This document shows, piece after piece, positions 12,629 to 24,064 of a DNA stretch of 64,000 bases. The stretch is from Smittia aterrima (Eukaryota > Arthropoda > Insecta > Diptera > Chironomidae), in contig CP093831.1 in assembly GCA_033063855.1 (NCBI GenBank), positions 15,252,001-15,316,000 of the forward strand, given 5' to 3'. The notes under the pieces were generated by a model that saw only the letters and a program-made list of their open reading frames with translations, was not told where the DNA came from and did not search any database. The translations under genes and the position numbers were made by a program. The first letter of the stretch is position 1; the number at the start of each line of letters is the position of its first letter.

Positions 12629-15600
12629 TTATTTTTTAAATAAAACTTTTACAAACTGATCTGTCTTTTTTGTGGAACTTTGATTTAGAAAACTAAAATA
12701 GAAATCATAAAATATCTGCAAACATCCTTTACCAATTCTTTTATTGATTTGCTCCTTCTCAAGAGCTGTCAAATTTTGTTCAATGAAAGGCTCAAATATC
12801 TTAGTTATCATTGAAAACTTTTCGTTATTTTCAATTTTCCGATAGAATGTCTCTCCATTCTTATCTCTCTTCATTAAAATTGCTTTTTGAGTTGATTCGT
12901 CGCAGATTTCTTGAATGAACGTCCAAAGAGCTTTTATCGTGGCAACAACATTATCGTTTCGAAATGTGATAGAAACAAGCAAAATGCTTTTTCCATTATT
13001 TCTTTCTCTCGTCAGCATGAGCCTCATTTTGTTTTCTCCTAACGTTTCCAAGTATAAGTCTTTGACCGCGAGAAATGTTTCATGATTTTCATTCCACGTG
13101 GCATAATCGAATGTATTTCTTTCATTTTCGTCTTCATAAAACAAAAACTTCTCTTTTGCTTCGTTTGTTACACCTTCAGTCAGAAGAATCCAGAAATAGG
13201 TGAAAACATCTTTATTGCAATTCAATCCCTTGCACATTAAGGGAGTCATTCTCTCTTTATGTGGTTTCTTGAGAAGAGTTGTGAACTCATTTCTCCTAAG
13301 AATTGTACAAAGCAAGTTCCACAATCTCTCATAGTCTTCAATACTTGACAAGCGTCGGCAAACTTCCAAATAAATTGTTGATCCTTCAATTGTCCATGAG
13401 TTTAAGAAACGCTGGAAAATTTCTAAACCGAGTATGAGTCCTTCAACTTTTTTCAGTTCATTTTGAAATGCTGATAAGTCTTCATCTTTGAGAAATCGAA
13501 ATATTTGGGATTCGATCATTAAATATAACTCAATATCGGACAGCTGATCATAGGGCGATGAACTTTTCTTTAAAGCTAATGAAACAATGCTCTCTTCGTT
13601 CTCATTCTTCTCAGTAAAATAATGTCGCAACCATCCACGCGTTCCATCTTTGAATTGCACTTTCTCAAGAGCATTCAAGTGTTGTTCAATAAAAGGTTCA
13701 AATATCTCAATTTTTTCGTAAAAGTCTGCTTTATCTGCAAGCCTCTGATAAAAAGACGCTCCATTCTCATTTGTCTTCATTAAAATCGTTTTTTGAGTCG
13801 AAACATCGCAGATTTCTTGAATAAATGCCCAAAGATCTTTCATCGATGCAACATTATTGTTCGCCCATACGACAGGACTGATCAAAATGCTTTCTCCATT
13901 GTTTCTTTCTCTCGTCAGCAAGGTCTTCATTTTATCAATTCCAAATGTTTCAACGTACAAGTCTTTGACCGCGAGAAATGTTTCATGATTCTCGTTCCAC
14001 GTTGCATAGTCGAATGTATTTCTTCCATATCCGTCTTCACCAATCAAAATCTTCTCTTTTGCTTCGTTTGTCAGACCTTCAGTGAGAAGTGACCAGAAAG
14101 AGGTTAAAACGTCTTTGCTGCAATTCCAGGCTTTGAACATTAACGGAGTCCATCCATGATTTCTATTTGGCTTCTTGAGAAGTGTTTTGAAAGCATATTC
14201 TCCAGTAATTCTTCTTAGTAAAGTCCACAAATTCTCAAAATCTTCACAACTTGTCAAGCATTTACAAACTTTCAAATAAATTGTTTCACCGTCGATGGTC
14301 CACGAGTTCAAGAAACGTTGAAACCATTCTAAACCGCTAGCGATACCTTCAATTCTTTCCAGTTTAATTCGCAATGATGAGATGTCTTCAGTATCATAAA
14401 GAAATCGAAATATTTGGGATTCGATCATTGAATACAAGTCAATCTCGGACAAGTGATCGAAGGCGTCATTTCTCTTGTTCTTGAAAGCTAACGAAACAAC
14501 ACTTTCGCCATTCTGGTTTTTCTCAGTGAAATATTTCTTCAACCATCTTCTCGTTCCTTGTTTAAATTGCTTCTTCTCAAGTGCATTGAAATGTTTTTCA
14601 ATGAATGGCTCAAATATTTTCATTTTCTCGTTGAAGTCTTCTCTGCCCTTAAGTTTTTCATACAAAGTATCTCCATTCTCATCAATCTTCATTAAAATCA
14701 TTTTTTGAGTTGATTCATCGCAGATTTCTTGGATAAACATCCAAAGAGCTTTTAGTGTTGGAACATTGTCTCCATCATATTTGGCTGAAGCAAATAAAAT
14801 ATTTCCTCCATTCTTTCTTTCTCTCGTCAGCATGGTCTTCATTTTGTCTTCTCCAAGTGTTTTTACGTACAAATCTTTAACAACGAGAAAAGTTTCATGA
14901 TCTTCGTTCATCGTTGCAAAATCGAACGAATTGAATTCATCGTCATTCTCATCAATTAAAAAAATTTCTGCTTCATCAGCAGTTCGGTCTTCAGTAAGAA
15001 GTCTCCAGAAAAAAGTAAAAACTTGTGCATTGTAGTTCGCTGCTTTCGACATAAGCGGAGTCACTCCATGTTCATTTGGTTTCGAGAGAAGAATTTTGAA
15101 ATCATTTTCGCCAAGAATTCTCCGAAGGAAAATCCACAATTTCCCATAATCATCAATACTTGAAGAGCTCATGCAAGTTTTAATCTTTTCCAGTTCATCT
15201 CGAAATCCTGAGATGTCATCTTTAATATATTCGCGTAATTTGATTTCTGTTTTTACAAATAGTTCAGTGTCGAGAAAGTTGTCATACGGCGATGGAAAAA
15301 GTTCACTTTGAAAGTAAAAATCTAGGACTTCGGGATTGTCATTCTTATTAGCGTATGTAATGACGGTTTCTCCATATTCATCATTCTTAAATAAGAAATC
15401 AGCAATGAAGAATTCAGCAAAGGTTCGATGGATGAATTGAAACTGTCCTGAGCCATTATTTTTCATCAAACCGACTCTAGTAATTTGTTCGTCAGCCAGA
15501 GATTGAACGTCATGGAAGCACAGTTCTAAAAATTGTTTGAATCTTTCGTCTTCTATATCGAAAAGCTCTTTAAAAGCTTCTTTGTGATGGAAACGAGTTA

Positions 15601-16885
15601 TGTTGAACTCATCCATTGAGTAATTCCTTGCTTTCAGTTTAGTGTCGTTTTCTTGATCCATCGATTCCAAAATCATGATTTTTATGAAGTTCTCGTAGAT
15701 CGAGTAAATGTTTAATTGCATGTCTTGAGAGTTTTGGTCGTCAGTGAAAACTTTTGCAATCATTCGTAAGATCAAAGGATTCCTCGCAAGCTCAGAGTTT
15801 GTATTTAAATTATTTAAGAATTTTTTCGTTTGATCTTTTTTCTTGTTTAAAACTTCTCCAATAATTCCATTTTTCTTAAAGTTTTTCTCAAGAATTTCTT
15901 CACATTTTTCTTTCGTTAACGGCATCAAAGTGAAAGCTTCTACGTTCAGCACTCCACAAAGTTCATCTTTCAACTGAGGTCGAGTTGATATGACCAAAAT
16001 GTTTTCTGAATTTGTTCTGATTGATTTGATCAGCATTTGAACGAAGCTTTTGAAACTTGAATTGATCTCATCAAAGCCATCTAAGAGTAAGACAACTCGA
16101 TCACCGCAAAATAAATGCACGAAGATTAATTGGTCGAACTCGTTGAGTTTGAAGATTTTTTGAGCGACAAATTTTGCGGTTTCTTTTTTGGAACTGAAAT
16201 TAGTTTTGAAGTTGTCATCTTTCTCGTAGAACTCTGAATATTCCTTCAAATCGACAAAAGAGACCCAGAAACTTTTCACTTTCTTCTTGAACTTCATTGC
16301 TAACATCTTTAGTTCTGTTGTCTTCCCCATTCCAGGACCCCCACTCAGCAGAATAACTTTTGAAGTCTCCGCGATGGTTAGAATTTGTCTTGTGTCGATT
16401 TTTTCAGATTTGTTGTTTAGAAATTTTCTTTGGACGTGAATGTCAATCTCAGGAAATTTTAAGTCGTTGCCAATCTTGAGATAGTTGTCCAAAAGTTCTT
16501 TCAGCGGATCAGAATCGACAGTTTTTTCAGAAAGAGTTTTCTTAAGATCAAGAAAAGGATCTGTTATTAAAGTCACTTCATTTGAATTCGGAGTTAGTTT
16601 TTTATGAATCTCACAAAATCCGTTTTTTAAATCCTTTTCAAAATCGATCACAATTTCATTAAAGTCCTCAGTTGAATTCAAATACCAAGCTCTCGATAGC
16701 AACGCTTCATAAACCACGATTTGTCTCGATGTTAGTGCAACCGCTGCTGCTGATTCACCATTTTCATTATCGAATGGCACCATTTCTTTGTTCTTATCCA
16801 TAAAGTCACAAACGCCCTTGACATCTCCATTTCGAATATTTGTGAAGAAAGCACAAAGTTCATCAATAAATTCTTCAATCGTCAT
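12629..16885 (-). CDS. NACHT NTPase with ankyrin-like solenoid (NLR-like STAND protein)
   Basis: A single-exon reading frame of 1418 aa from the ATG at 16885; an upstream in-frame GTG at 16900 is not a likely start. Order: an ankyrin-like repeat near residues 15-65; an unclassified segment; a NACHT ATPase with Walker A GGPGMGKT (182-189), Walker B VVLLLDGFDE (264-273) and a sensor-like ISTRP (about 299-303); the NPLILRMIA segment (about 369-377); and an IHRTFAEFFIADF motif (about 485-497), typical of the end of NACHT/winged-helix modules. The remaining 900 residues form a solenoid of about 45-60-aa ankyrin-like units with G-x-T-x-L-x-x-A cores, arranged in three super-repeats of about 300 aa. 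STAND proteins of this layout act as ligand-sensing switches that oligomerise, often in immunity or cell death. There is no signal peptide or membrane segment, so it is probably cytosolic. I infer a sensor role; the ligand and output are unknown. Confidence 0.85.
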   Translation of the reverse strand: MTIEEFIDELCAFFTNIRNGDVKGVCDFMDKNKEMVPFDNENGESAAAVALTSRQIVVYEALLSRAWYLNSTEDFNEIVIDFEKDLKNGFCEIHKKLTPNSNEVTLITDPFLDLKKTLSEKTVDSDPLKELLDNYLKIGNDLKFPEIDIHVQRKFLNNKSEKIDTRQILTIAETSKVILLSGGPGMGKTTELKMLAMKFKKKVKSFWVSFVDLKEYSEFYEKDDNFKTNFSSKKETAKFVAQKIFKLNEFDQLIFVHLFCGDRVVLLLDGFDEINSSFKSFVQMLIKSIRTNSENILVISTRPQLKDELCGVLNVEAFTLMPLTKEKCEEILEKNFKKNGIIGEVLNKKKDQTKKFLNNLNTNSELARNPLILRMIAKVFTDDQNSQDMQLNIYSIYENFIKIMILESMDQENDTKLKARNYSMDEFNITRFHHKEAFKELFDIEDERFKQFLELCFHDVQSLADEQITRVGLMKNNGSGQFQFIHRTFAEFFIADFLFKNDEYGETVITYANKNDNPEVLDFYFQSELFPSPYDNFLDTELFVKTEIKLREYIKDDISGFRDELEKIKTCMSSSSIDDYGKLWIFLRRILGENDFKILLSKPNEHGVTPLMSKAANYNAQVFTFFWRLLTEDRTADEAEIFLIDENDDEFNSFDFATMNEDHETFLVVKDLYVKTLGEDKMKTMLTRERKNGGNILFASAKYDGDNVPTLKALWMFIQEICDESTQKMILMKIDENGDTLYEKLKGREDFNEKMKIFEPFIEKHFNALEKKQFKQGTRRWLKKYFTEKNQNGESVVSLAFKNKRNDAFDHLSEIDLYSMIESQIFRFLYDTEDISSLRIKLERIEGIASGLEWFQRFLNSWTIDGETIYLKVCKCLTSCEDFENLWTLLRRITGEYAFKTLLKKPNRNHGWTPLMFKAWNCSKDVLTSFWSLLTEGLTNEAKEKILIGEDGYGRNTFDYATWNENHETFLAVKDLYVETFGIDKMKTLLTRERNNGESILISPVVWANNNVASMKDLWAFIQEICDVSTQKTILMKTNENGASFYQRLADKADFYEKIEIFEPFIEQHLNALEKVQFKDGTRGWLRHYFTEKNENEESIVSLALKKSSSPYDQLSDIELYLMIESQIFRFLKDEDLSAFQNELKKVEGLILGLEIFQRFLNSWTIEGSTIYLEVCRRLSSIEDYERLWNLLCTILRRNEFTTLLKKPHKERMTPLMCKGLNCNKDVFTYFWILLTEGVTNEAKEKFLFYEDENERNTFDYATWNENHETFLAVKDLYLETLGENKMRLMLTRERNNGKSILLVSITFRNDNVVATIKALWTFIQEICDESTQKAILMKRDKNGETFYRKIENNEKFSMITKIFEPFIEQNLTALEKEQINKRIGKGCLQIFYDFYFSFLNQSSTKKTDQFVKVLFKK

Positions 16886-18107
16886 TATCAAACACTTCAC
16901 GATTAGTCACTACAAAGGAATTTTTTATAAATTGCTGAACTCAGAAAATGCTCGTCTGACCGGCGTGAAGTGTCATACAACTCTGGCTTCCTCAGTTTGT
17001 CAGCAAATGTAGATAGCCCAATCTTATCTTAAAGAATTTTCTTAGAAATGATTAATTGTCGACAATCCTGAATGACGTCCACTGAATGTTTTTGTGTGAA
17101 AACACGAGGAAAAGTTCTCCTGGAAAACAATTTGATGGCAAACAAAAGTTAACTTATCAAGCGTATATCTTAGATTATGAAGACAATGGTGTCGTCTTTA
17201 GCGAAGTGTCCCATTTATCTTCATTATCTGTAATTAAATCTTATCATTTATAAGAATATAAGCTTTTTCATGAGCTTCTAATTTGATCGAATGTCTCACA
17301 GAGAAAGAGACAAAAATTTGGTTTAAATTTTCTTCGTTTTATTGTTTCTCATGAATTTCTTTTAAAATATAGAGAACTCTTATCGTCAATAAAAATTAAA
17401 CTTTCGTTCTCTTAAATTTCCTTCAACTAGCATAAGCAAAATTGTATTTCACGATAGAGATTTTGTATTAGAGAAGAGGTGAGGTGTTCGAGTTTATCAA
17501 CGGTAGTTGGGGTGACTCAAAGAACTGTTAGTAAATTTATATTCTTCTATGCATTTAAGGCGCGACTTACAAAACATCTACGAATCGAATGTGGCGATGG
17601 AACGATCTGTGCGGGAAAAATCAGTCGGAAGTGAATTTTGTTTCTGATCAGATGCCAATTTGAACTTAAAGCTTTTCAGTTCCTCAAAGAACTTTCGCTC
17701 AGCAAAAAAAAATCAAAAGCTTCTTAATCAATCGACACTGTCGAGCATTTTCAACACACTTGGCATACACGGACTTTTCTTAACGTTTAACGTAATTTAT
17801 TATTAAATTCACAAGATTTGTTTTCGTGAAAGCCTTAAGCTTAATTTAACTGTTCACGGCATGACTTAAAGAAAATTTTGCGAATTTAAAAAAAGATGAA
17901 TTAAAAACTTGGCCAGAAAACCTGTGATGTTGTGAGTATAAACAAGAATTTATGAATAGAACGCGTAAAAATTATGTCGCAAGTACAGAATGCGTAAAAG
18001 GATTTAGCAAGTAAGTTGACTTATGATTTCTTCGATTCATTAGCCAGAGGAAAATTTTATAGACTTGAAGTACGAAACATTGGGAAGCTTAAATCGTGTC
18101 TTCTTCC
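16886..18107. other. Intergenic: NACHT gene promoter side and vulcan 3' flank
   Basis: About 1.2 kb with no supported gene. The left edge holds the presumed NACHT promoter; the right edge must hold the vulcan 3' untranslated region. The short open frames present show no recognisable protein. Confidence 0.5.
16924..16929 (-). promoter_or_regulatory. Possible TATA box of the NACHT gene
   Basis: The minus strand reads TTTATAAAAAA about 39 bases upstream of the ATG at 16885. The spacing would allow a very short leader. In AT-rich DNA this match can arise by chance. Confidence 0.35.
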
Positions 18108-21100
18108 TTAAAGGATAATCTCTTCGTTTTCTTTGCCATTGCCGTTGACATTGACATCGCCAGTCTCATCTGTTATTCCATTCTCATCTCCTCCATTCAG
18201 CATGGCTGCCTTTTGCTTTCGTTTCATTTCCAGAAGCTTCTTTCGCTGCTCATCACGTTTCTGAGCTGCGTCTGATGGCGCTGTCGAAGGCTTTTTATTT
18301 GGAACAACATTCTTTGCCTTAGCGCTTTGTGATTGGGTCAGTGGTCGCTTTGTAAGACGACTGCCCTTCGGCGGTTGAGCGACTGGAGTTTCAATTTTCT
18401 AAAATATTCACAAATGAAATTTAGAATTTTTAAATGGCGACAATTGAATAATTTTTTACCGTCCATGCATTTGCACGATACTTCTTGATCTCGCTAAATG
18501 CGTCGTCGATGTTATCAACTTGTAGCATCATCATATCCCAGAATCCTTGTAAATCACCGGACAATGTCTGTGGACCATCTGCTTTAGGCTTGAGATTCTC
18601 ATCGCACAATCCTGCAAGTCGAGAAATTTCATAGAAAATATTAAAGATCGAAATGAAAATCTTCTTTATAAGTTCATTACCTTCGAATTGCTTAAATTTT
18701 TTTGTAGCCAACAAACGAGATTTACCAATGGCTGCAAGTATGATTCCATTCATTTCCTCGCTCAATGCTGTAGCAGGCTGCAGGTAAAAAGAAATCAAAC
18801 GAAAGATGTCAATGAGCGGTCGTAAACAAAAAAAAATTCTTATCGACTTACACTTGATTGTAGCTGGTTTAGCTCAACTTCGTGTTCATCTGCTAACGCA
18901 AGGATTCTTGACTTCTCAGTATGTAACAATTTGAGGAAGTAGTGACCATCTTTTAATTCACTCTTTTGAGATGTAAATCCATTCATTTCGCTGCTACTTT
19001 GATTCTCAGAAATATTCGATTTGACACCGTTACTAACGACTTCCTTTTCACTTTCGACAATCTTCTCGGGACTACTCACAACCTGATCAATTATTGGTGG
19101 ACAATCCTTGCTTACTAACTCAGAATTTGACAAATGAATTTCGTTTGTTTTGCTTGGATTTTGCTTCTCAATGCCGTTTGTGTTGCCAGATGAAACATTT
19201 TCAAATTTGAACGTTTGCCCGTTTGAGGTTTGCTTTACAACTCTTGTTATTGACTTTTTCGGTGAACTCATGAATTGAAGCTGCTTACAAAACTCTGGAC
19301 GTAAATGTTTCATTACAGGAAGCGAGTTCACACAATCCTCGTCATTTTCCTTCTCTTCAGCAATAGAGGAATTTCCATTTATCGTTGTCGATCCGTTCAA
19401 ATGATGAATCGTTCCATTTCCATTCAGCTGAACACTCTCTGATGTCTTGACTGTTGTGAGTATTGTTGTCGTGCCGTAAAGTTTCTCCACTCGTTGTTGA
19501 ATGAAACTCTTACGATTCGTTACATTTCCGTTTCCGTTAGGAAGGCTTGCGTTGTCCGTCGTGTCTTTGTCATTGAGGTTGAGCGATGCAAATCGTTTTG
19601 ATATACTCGTGAGTGGCGATTGCTTTACAAAGGTCACTGGTGCTGGAACAGATAACAGGTTTTCGTTTGATCTTTGTTGTCGTGACATACTGATGATTGG
19701 TCGAATTGGTGACACCTCCCTTGATTTATTGATTTCTTTTCGCTCTTCGGAATCGTAATTTGTGTAATTGCTGTAGCCGTTGACGCAACAGGCCAAATTC
19801 AGGTAACTCGGTTTCTTGTTTGCGTGAGCCACTACAGTTGGTGACTGTAGCTCAATAGTTTTCGTACTTAGAAAGCTCTCAGTCGACAGTCCATTGAAGA
19901 AACGACCGTTAGTTCCACCAGCTCGTGACACGATCGTGTTAATCTTTCCCGAGTTGATATCAAAGTATGTCGTCGTCGTTGTTGATCTCTGATTCGAGGG
20001 CTGGTTGAGTATTAGTTTAGGTGTGAGAGCGACTGGTTGTTGGACTTTTCCGTAACGTGTTCGTTCAGCTATACCAGCAGTGAACTCTTCACGTGTCGAT
20101 GATGGTGAGATAAAGTTAAGACTCTCGGATGTGTCTAAAGAAAAAAGGAAAACATTAACTTAACGAAAACTGAAGGAGAAAGAACTTCCACCTTCAAAAA
20201 TATGCAAATGATAATGCTAAATAATAAAATTGACAACATTTGTGCGTGTTATTTACAGATGGCAAATTGTGTAAGTCACGAGAGGCTCGGATTTGTTTTG
20301 TTTCGCCTTAAGTCGAATGAAGGCCTCACACTCGCTAATGAATGCACAGAAATTATCATTAATTTCAGCGAAAAGCGAGCCTTGACCTTGTGTCTCGCCG
20401 CAGCTCTTTTCACTCTAATTTGTGAATGAAATTGAAACCCTGCGTGGGAAGTCGCCATCGAGAGAAATAAATAATCAAAACGCGATTCCGCCCTTGCAAA
20501 ATAATGCGCCGTGTTCATTTCACTTTCAATCGATGAATGCGCGATGTCATTGTGAACATTACGAAATCTATTTGCCTTAGCGAGCGAACGATTGAGCTGG
20601 TGATGATGATGAAAAGCAAACTTGCAGCAATTTAATTTCTCTCTTGTGTAGGCATCACTTAATTCTGTGATCTATTTTGTTGTCTGGTCTCGGCTCTGCT
20701 CGAAACTCAACCGCGCGAAAGAGATTATAAAACTTCCGGCATGAAACCGAGAACGACGTGGAGAGAAGAATTGCACAAATCGCTCCAGTTAGTGGAAGTT
20801 GTAATTGATAGAAAATACCGCAGAGCTAACGAGCCGAACTCGAATGAGTTTAACCGTTCTTGCGGCTGTACATGAGAAGATGCGAAACGTCTGGTGTTGC
20901 AACTTGCAATGCATTTCGAAGAGAAATTTACGGTTTAGTCGATGGCGACGAAAATGGTCTTTTTACTTTTTACGTAATGTTTGACTTGTGAAGTGTGAGT
21001 GATTCAATTAGGTGCAGCAGACGCTTTCAATCCTGTTTCAATCCAAAATTACCTGAGAAGTCTGTTGAGTCGGCGTCTAATGAGCAACTTCCAATAGAGT

Positions 21101-21116
21101 CAATGCTTCGATCCAT
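18108..21116 (-). CDS. vlc: Vulcan / DLGAP (GKAP/SAPAP) scaffold protein
   Basis: Scaffold protein of the disks-large-associated (GKAP/SAPAP) family, which links MAGUK scaffolds to the cytoskeleton at synapses and cell cortex. Five coding exons join in frame: 21053-21116, 18852-20134, 18681-18777, 18460-18611 and 18108-18398, giving 628 aa from the ATG at 21116. The N-terminus is a Ser/Asp-rich segment (MDRSIDSIGSCSLDADSTDF). The middle is long, low-complexity and Asn/Ser/Thr-rich. The C-terminal GKAP domain begins near HYFLKLLHTEKSRI and includes GDLQGFWDMMMLQVDNID and an ANAW segment. The C-terminal tail is basic (KKLLEMKRKQKAA). The first intron is about 0.9 kb and the others are 61-75 bases. 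The family call is strong; the choice of vulcan over its relative mars rests on the overall layout. Confidence 0.85.
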
Positions 21117-24064
21117 CGCGATATATCTTTGAGATTCTAATTGATTCGATTTATTGTCGGTGGTCGTTCAATACATTCATGAATCGTTCTTCTTTCACTC
21201 ACGATGAATTGAATCTCTTTGAATGTTTTTTTAACTGCACGAGACTGTTATGAGAATAATTCTGTTGTGTAAAGAAGCCGCGAAAAGCGCTATTATTAAT
21301 TATTCGAGATGCTAATTTCTTTTCCTTCTATAGACACCGTTCACGTAGTACACGAAGAACAACGAGAGGTGGAATTTCTGTTAATTTATTTAAATCGTAA
21401 AGACCGCGAAGATTTTTCTTTCTTTCGTGTGAGTCTGGAACGAGATAATTGAGATTCCGAAGGGAAAATTTTGAATTAACAATCAGTGAATTAAATTTTC
21501 AAGATCGCGAGATTCTTTAAAGCAGTTATGAGTTCGAATTGAACATTAAGATGTCATCAGTTAATTAATGATTTGAATCTTTTCGAGCGTGACTCGACGA
21601 CGTTTTTATTAAGCATCGACTTTCCAAAAAAAGTTTTTTTTTAATGTTAATTCGTTTGTTTTTTTGGCACACACAAAGTCAATCCGAAGAAGACATTGGC
21701 CCATCGATGATGACCGGTACATTTTATTTTACATTCCATTAAAAAAAGTTCAATTTCAACCAAAACAAGAAGAGAAAGAGGAGAAAATATTCAGCACACT
21801 CGTTACTTTCGCCGAAAAGTCATCGAAAGAAGCGGACATGAAAGCGTTTTCTTTTGTGCAATACTAGCGAACATTTAAATATTGTTTTTTATGGTTTAAT
21901 AATCAATTAAGCGATAAAAACCTTGGCATTTGGCAAGCCACAAACAATCAGGAATGGAACTGCATCCTCTGTTTTATTGGTGAGACCTTGAAGACAATTT
22001 CCACAGGACGTAAAAGGAAATGAGCCAATAAACTCTGTTTTTAGACTCGCAAATTAATTGTGAGACAAACGAACATTTCATTTCGTAGTCACGCTTCATT
22101 GAGGCTTTAAATCACTTTTAGGGAACGAGCGAGCAAAAATAAAACAGCAAATTTTGTTGATTCGCTTAAGGGAGCAACAATATTAACAAAGCTCCGGCCC
22201 GATGAGTTTCGTGATGTAATCATATTCAAATGATTGTCAGACTTCGCGACTTGTTTCGCTTATCGAGTTTATTTTCAACAAATTTCTGTGCATTTTGCGT
22301 CTTACGATTTTTGTTGTGGGAAATGTGCAGCGAGAAACTGGATCGGTCGACGAGTGTCGTGTTTCAAATGATGGAAAACTCCCAGAACTCTTTAAGTTGA
22401 TCGTCATTTAGTGACAAGCTGAATGTCAAAGCTACAATTTCTCATCGCTTTAATCTTCTATAATTTAAATAATTTTGAATAACTTCTCGCGGCTTCTCGT
22501 CTACGACCGCAACTCGACGTAAATAGTTTTTCCATTCTTTCGTTTGTGGTCTCTAATTGTTTTCTTTTTGCCAGCGAGAGAGAAAGAACTACAAACTGGC
22601 ACATTTTCCACCGCCACGAAATGCTTTGAGAAGCTTGAGTTATTCAACAGTTTCTTTTACTCTGTTCGTCTTTGATCTATCGGAATGAAATCATTATTAT
22701 TACACCTTCAAGAGAGAAGTTTCGCCAGCACGTAGGATGGAATATTTTAATAGTTGAGCGGTTGAACTCTAAGTCAACATCGCGCAAAGTTTGACTTTCT
22801 TCTTTCTCTCTTTTGATTTATTCTGAAAATTTCTAAAATTACTTAGAACGTGTGCAAGCAAAGAAGGGCGACAAGAGACGAGAATCGTCTTCAAAGCAGA
22901 TGAGAATATTCCAAAATAAGAATTCTATTCTTAGTCAACGTTCTATCGAGTCCCATTAAGAAGCTGAGACATCTAACTTTTCTCAACATAAATTTAAAAT
23001 AATTTAAAGGGTTGGGCAATTGGCCGTCTCTAATCCTTTAACCCGTTAATGTGAATTATGAGTTTTGACTGTTAGGATGAAATGCACGCAATCACATGAA
23101 GCGGGTCAATGCGACAATTACGAAAAGCTGTAGTGTGTTAGATTGTGGGGGAGTATTATGAGGAAAGTTCGTAATTACGGACATCCCTAAACACCAGAAC
23201 AGTAAGCACGAAGAGAGAAAAAGAATCAACAGCGATTGCTCCACACAGACGTTACTTTTTTATCATTAATAATTACAGTTAAGCAAATACTTTTCATGTA
23301 AATCTATGCTCGCATTTCTGAGCCACACAACAACTAAGTTTTTGTTTTAGTTCGTGTCATTTTGATGTGGGATTCGCTTTTCGCTGGAATTTGTCTTTCT
23401 CTCTCTCGTTATTTTTGTTGAATCGATAATCTTGGATCTCGTTTTATCAGCGACGTAATCATGCAGCCGAAAGTTTCTTATTTAATTAAACTCTAATGAA
23501 CCCGAAAGAGCTTCGATCGGTGATGAATGAACTTTTTTTTTCGTCGATGAGTTGAGATCTTCCCAAGAAATTTCTTCTGACTCATTTACCTTCGTTTCAC
23601 AAACTTTCGTCACTTTCAAATTATTCACAAGCACTAGAGAGTTCTCTTTAGGTTTCTTTCTTGTTTTAAACTTGAAAAATAATAAACAGGGAGCTAGATA
23701 TCTCAGCTACGACTCGACTACATCAAATTTACAGAAAAATGATTCAATGCGAGGGAGAGGAAACTCTTTTGGGAACGTCGTCCCTTCGTCAAGCTATTGT
23801 GGCCTACAGGGTAATCAAAAGTCGATTTCGTGTTCACTGCATAACAGTTTATATTATCTTGCATATTAAATGTAATTCTTTAGATTTTTCTATTGAATGC
23901 TTGAAAAATGAAATTTTTAGCGTTATTCAGAAGGGATCTCATAGCATTTGATCGGTGTTGATGACATCTGGTGGTCAATCGTGCTCTTAATAGTGCTCTC
24001 AAAGGGTTCGAGTATCAAAGGGCTTAAAAGCATAGTATACTGTAGCGCTCAATTAAGCTTGAAA
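21117..24064. promoter_or_regulatory. Divergent 2.9 kb interval between vulcan and Su(var)3-9
   Basis: The two genes point away from each other, so both promoters should lie here. No coding exon was recognised; in particular there is no sign of eIF2-gamma sequence. The short open frames (for example 23552-23951) contain no domain and no usable splice partner. Confidence 0.45.

Noticed and set aside
13793..14708. Plus-strand open frames opposite the NACHT gene
   Set aside because: They lie antisense to the repeat region and mirror its repeats; no independent protein is recognisable.
23552..23951. Overlapping plus-strand open frames upstream of Su(var)3-9
   Set aside because: I tested them as eIF2-gamma or other 5' exons; the translations match nothing known and lack suitable donors.
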